A stretch of DNA of 64,000 bases, taken from the NCBI GenBank assembly GCA_000808095.1, contig CP009910.1, positions 744,001 to 808,000 on the forward strand. Direction: 5' to 3'. This document shows, piece by piece, positions 63,684 through 64,000 of the stretch. The notes under the pieces are model-generated. The model was not told the origin of the DNA. It did not search any database and worked only from the letters and a program-made list of their open reading frames with translations. The position numbers and the translations under genes are program-made. Every line of letters starts with the position of its first letter. Within the stretch, counting starts at the first letter, position 1. The stretch is from Borreliella chilensis (lineage in GTDB: Bacteria; Spirochaetota; Spirochaetia; Borreliales; Borreliaceae).

Positions 63684-64000
63684 TATTTTTTCTCCTTATT
63701 GTGGTTTTTATAATTTTCTATTCTTGAATTTGCATCAATTTCAATTGGACTTTCTCCATATTTTAAATACATATTAAATCCAAGTCCCGCAATCATTGCC
63801 CCATTATCTGTGCAAAGGTCAATGGGAGGATAGTAAGTTTGTATTTTAAGCTTATCTATTTTTTCTCTTAAGTATAGATTGCTTGCAACCCCACCAGCTA
63901 TTACCAATTTGTTTATTTGAGTATCTTTTATTGCTCTTTTGATGGGGGTTATTAGATTTTCAAAGGCGGCTTTTTGGAAGCTTGCGGCTATGTTATTTTT
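63680..64000 (-). CDS. tsaD: TsaD tRNA N6-threonylcarbamoyltransferase, 3' part
   Basis: The frame is open to the window edge, so only the C-terminal 106 residues are present. It shows [15 protein letters not shown], the C-terminal lobe motif [37 protein letters not shown] with the conserved DN (nucleotide/metal site) of the TsaD/Kae1 family. It transfers the threonylcarbamoyl group to A37 of ANN tRNAs, using the intermediate made by TsaC, encoded at 28761-29774. It overlaps pdxK by 4 bases. Confidence 0.94.
   Translation of the reverse strand, partial: KNNIAASFQKAAFENLITPIKRAIKDTQINKLVIAGGVASNLYLREKIDKLKIQTYYPPIDLCTDNGAMIAGLGFNMYLKYGESPIEIDANSRIENYKNHNKEKKY

Noticed and set aside
1..64000. 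CRISPR arrays, insertion sequences, prophage genes or plasmid partition loci
   Set aside because: No spaced direct repeats, transposase, integrase or phage structural genes were seen; the ParB-like gene lacks a ParA partner and DNA-binding domain.

Overview
The window is AT-rich chromosomal DNA of a Lyme-group spirochaete (Borrelia/Borreliella burgdorferi sensu lato). Diagnostic genes are the p83/100 antigen, the c-di-GMP receptor PlzA, the Hk2/Rrp2 two-component pair, CoA-disulfide reductase and a stand-alone groES, in the chromosomal order known for Lyme Borrelia. The p83/100 copy (681 codons) differs in its variable part from the type-strain protein as I remember it, so this is probably another strain or genospecies. 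There is no phage, insertion sequence or CRISPR array. Genes are tightly packed, often with 1-14 base overlaps, and several start with TTG or GTG behind a purine-rich ribosome site.

Layout. 1-20 kb, almost all plus strand: the 3' part of dnaG, rpoD, a coiled-coil zinc-ribbon protein, the RNase P RNA, a TPR membrane protein, the cell-elongation operon mreB-mreC-mreD-pbp2-rodA, then thrS, pgsA, an exported protein of unknown role, a minus-strand CYTH protein, the potassium system ktrB-ktrA, a MinD-like ATPase and pfk. 20-27.6 kb, minus strand: CoA-disulfide reductase, gltP, pgi, an orphan ParB-N domain protein and a long class A PBP. A 25-bp perfect inverted repeat separates this block from plzA. 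28-35 kb: threonylcarbamoyl-AMP synthase, rlpA, a dihydrouridine synthase, valS, an exported protein and mnmD. 36-42 kb: groES, a frameshifted ABC-F gene whose second ATPase domain has lost its catalytic residues, an exported beta-propeller-like protein and p83/100. 42-46.8 kb: tRNA-Pro, tRNA-Arg, nth, two peptide-type ABC permeases, an FtsB/DivIC-like protein and an acidic unknown. 47-53.4 kb, minus strand: a gliding-type ABC export cassette (ATPase, permease, GldG-like, DUF4340) behind RNase Z, plus an FAD oxidoreductase related to the oxidase half of MnmC. 53.6-57.3 kb: a ClpP-type protease, a lipoprotein, tRNA-Leu, a DUF368 (PopT-type) lipid-carrier transporter, a MazG-like enzyme and a LysM-M23 peptidase. 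57.5-64 kb, minus strand: rrp2, hk2, a delta'-like clamp-loader gene, cvpA, murG, pdxK and the 3' part of tsaD.

Cell-envelope building dominates (MreBCD, PBP2, RodA, PBP1A, MurG, DUF368, M23 peptidase, RlpA, FtsB-like). A second theme is tRNA maturation and modification (RNase P RNA, RNase Z, Dus, MnmD, MnmC2-like oxidase, TsaC/Sua5, TsaD, two tRNA synthetases). A third is signalling (PlzA, Hk2-Rrp2, sigma-70). No wholly new system is evident. The most unusual signals are the ABC-F gene with a dead second domain and a frameshift, the long perfect palindromes beside plzA and groES, possible leaderless transcripts for rlpA and nth, and a split MnmC-like pathway.
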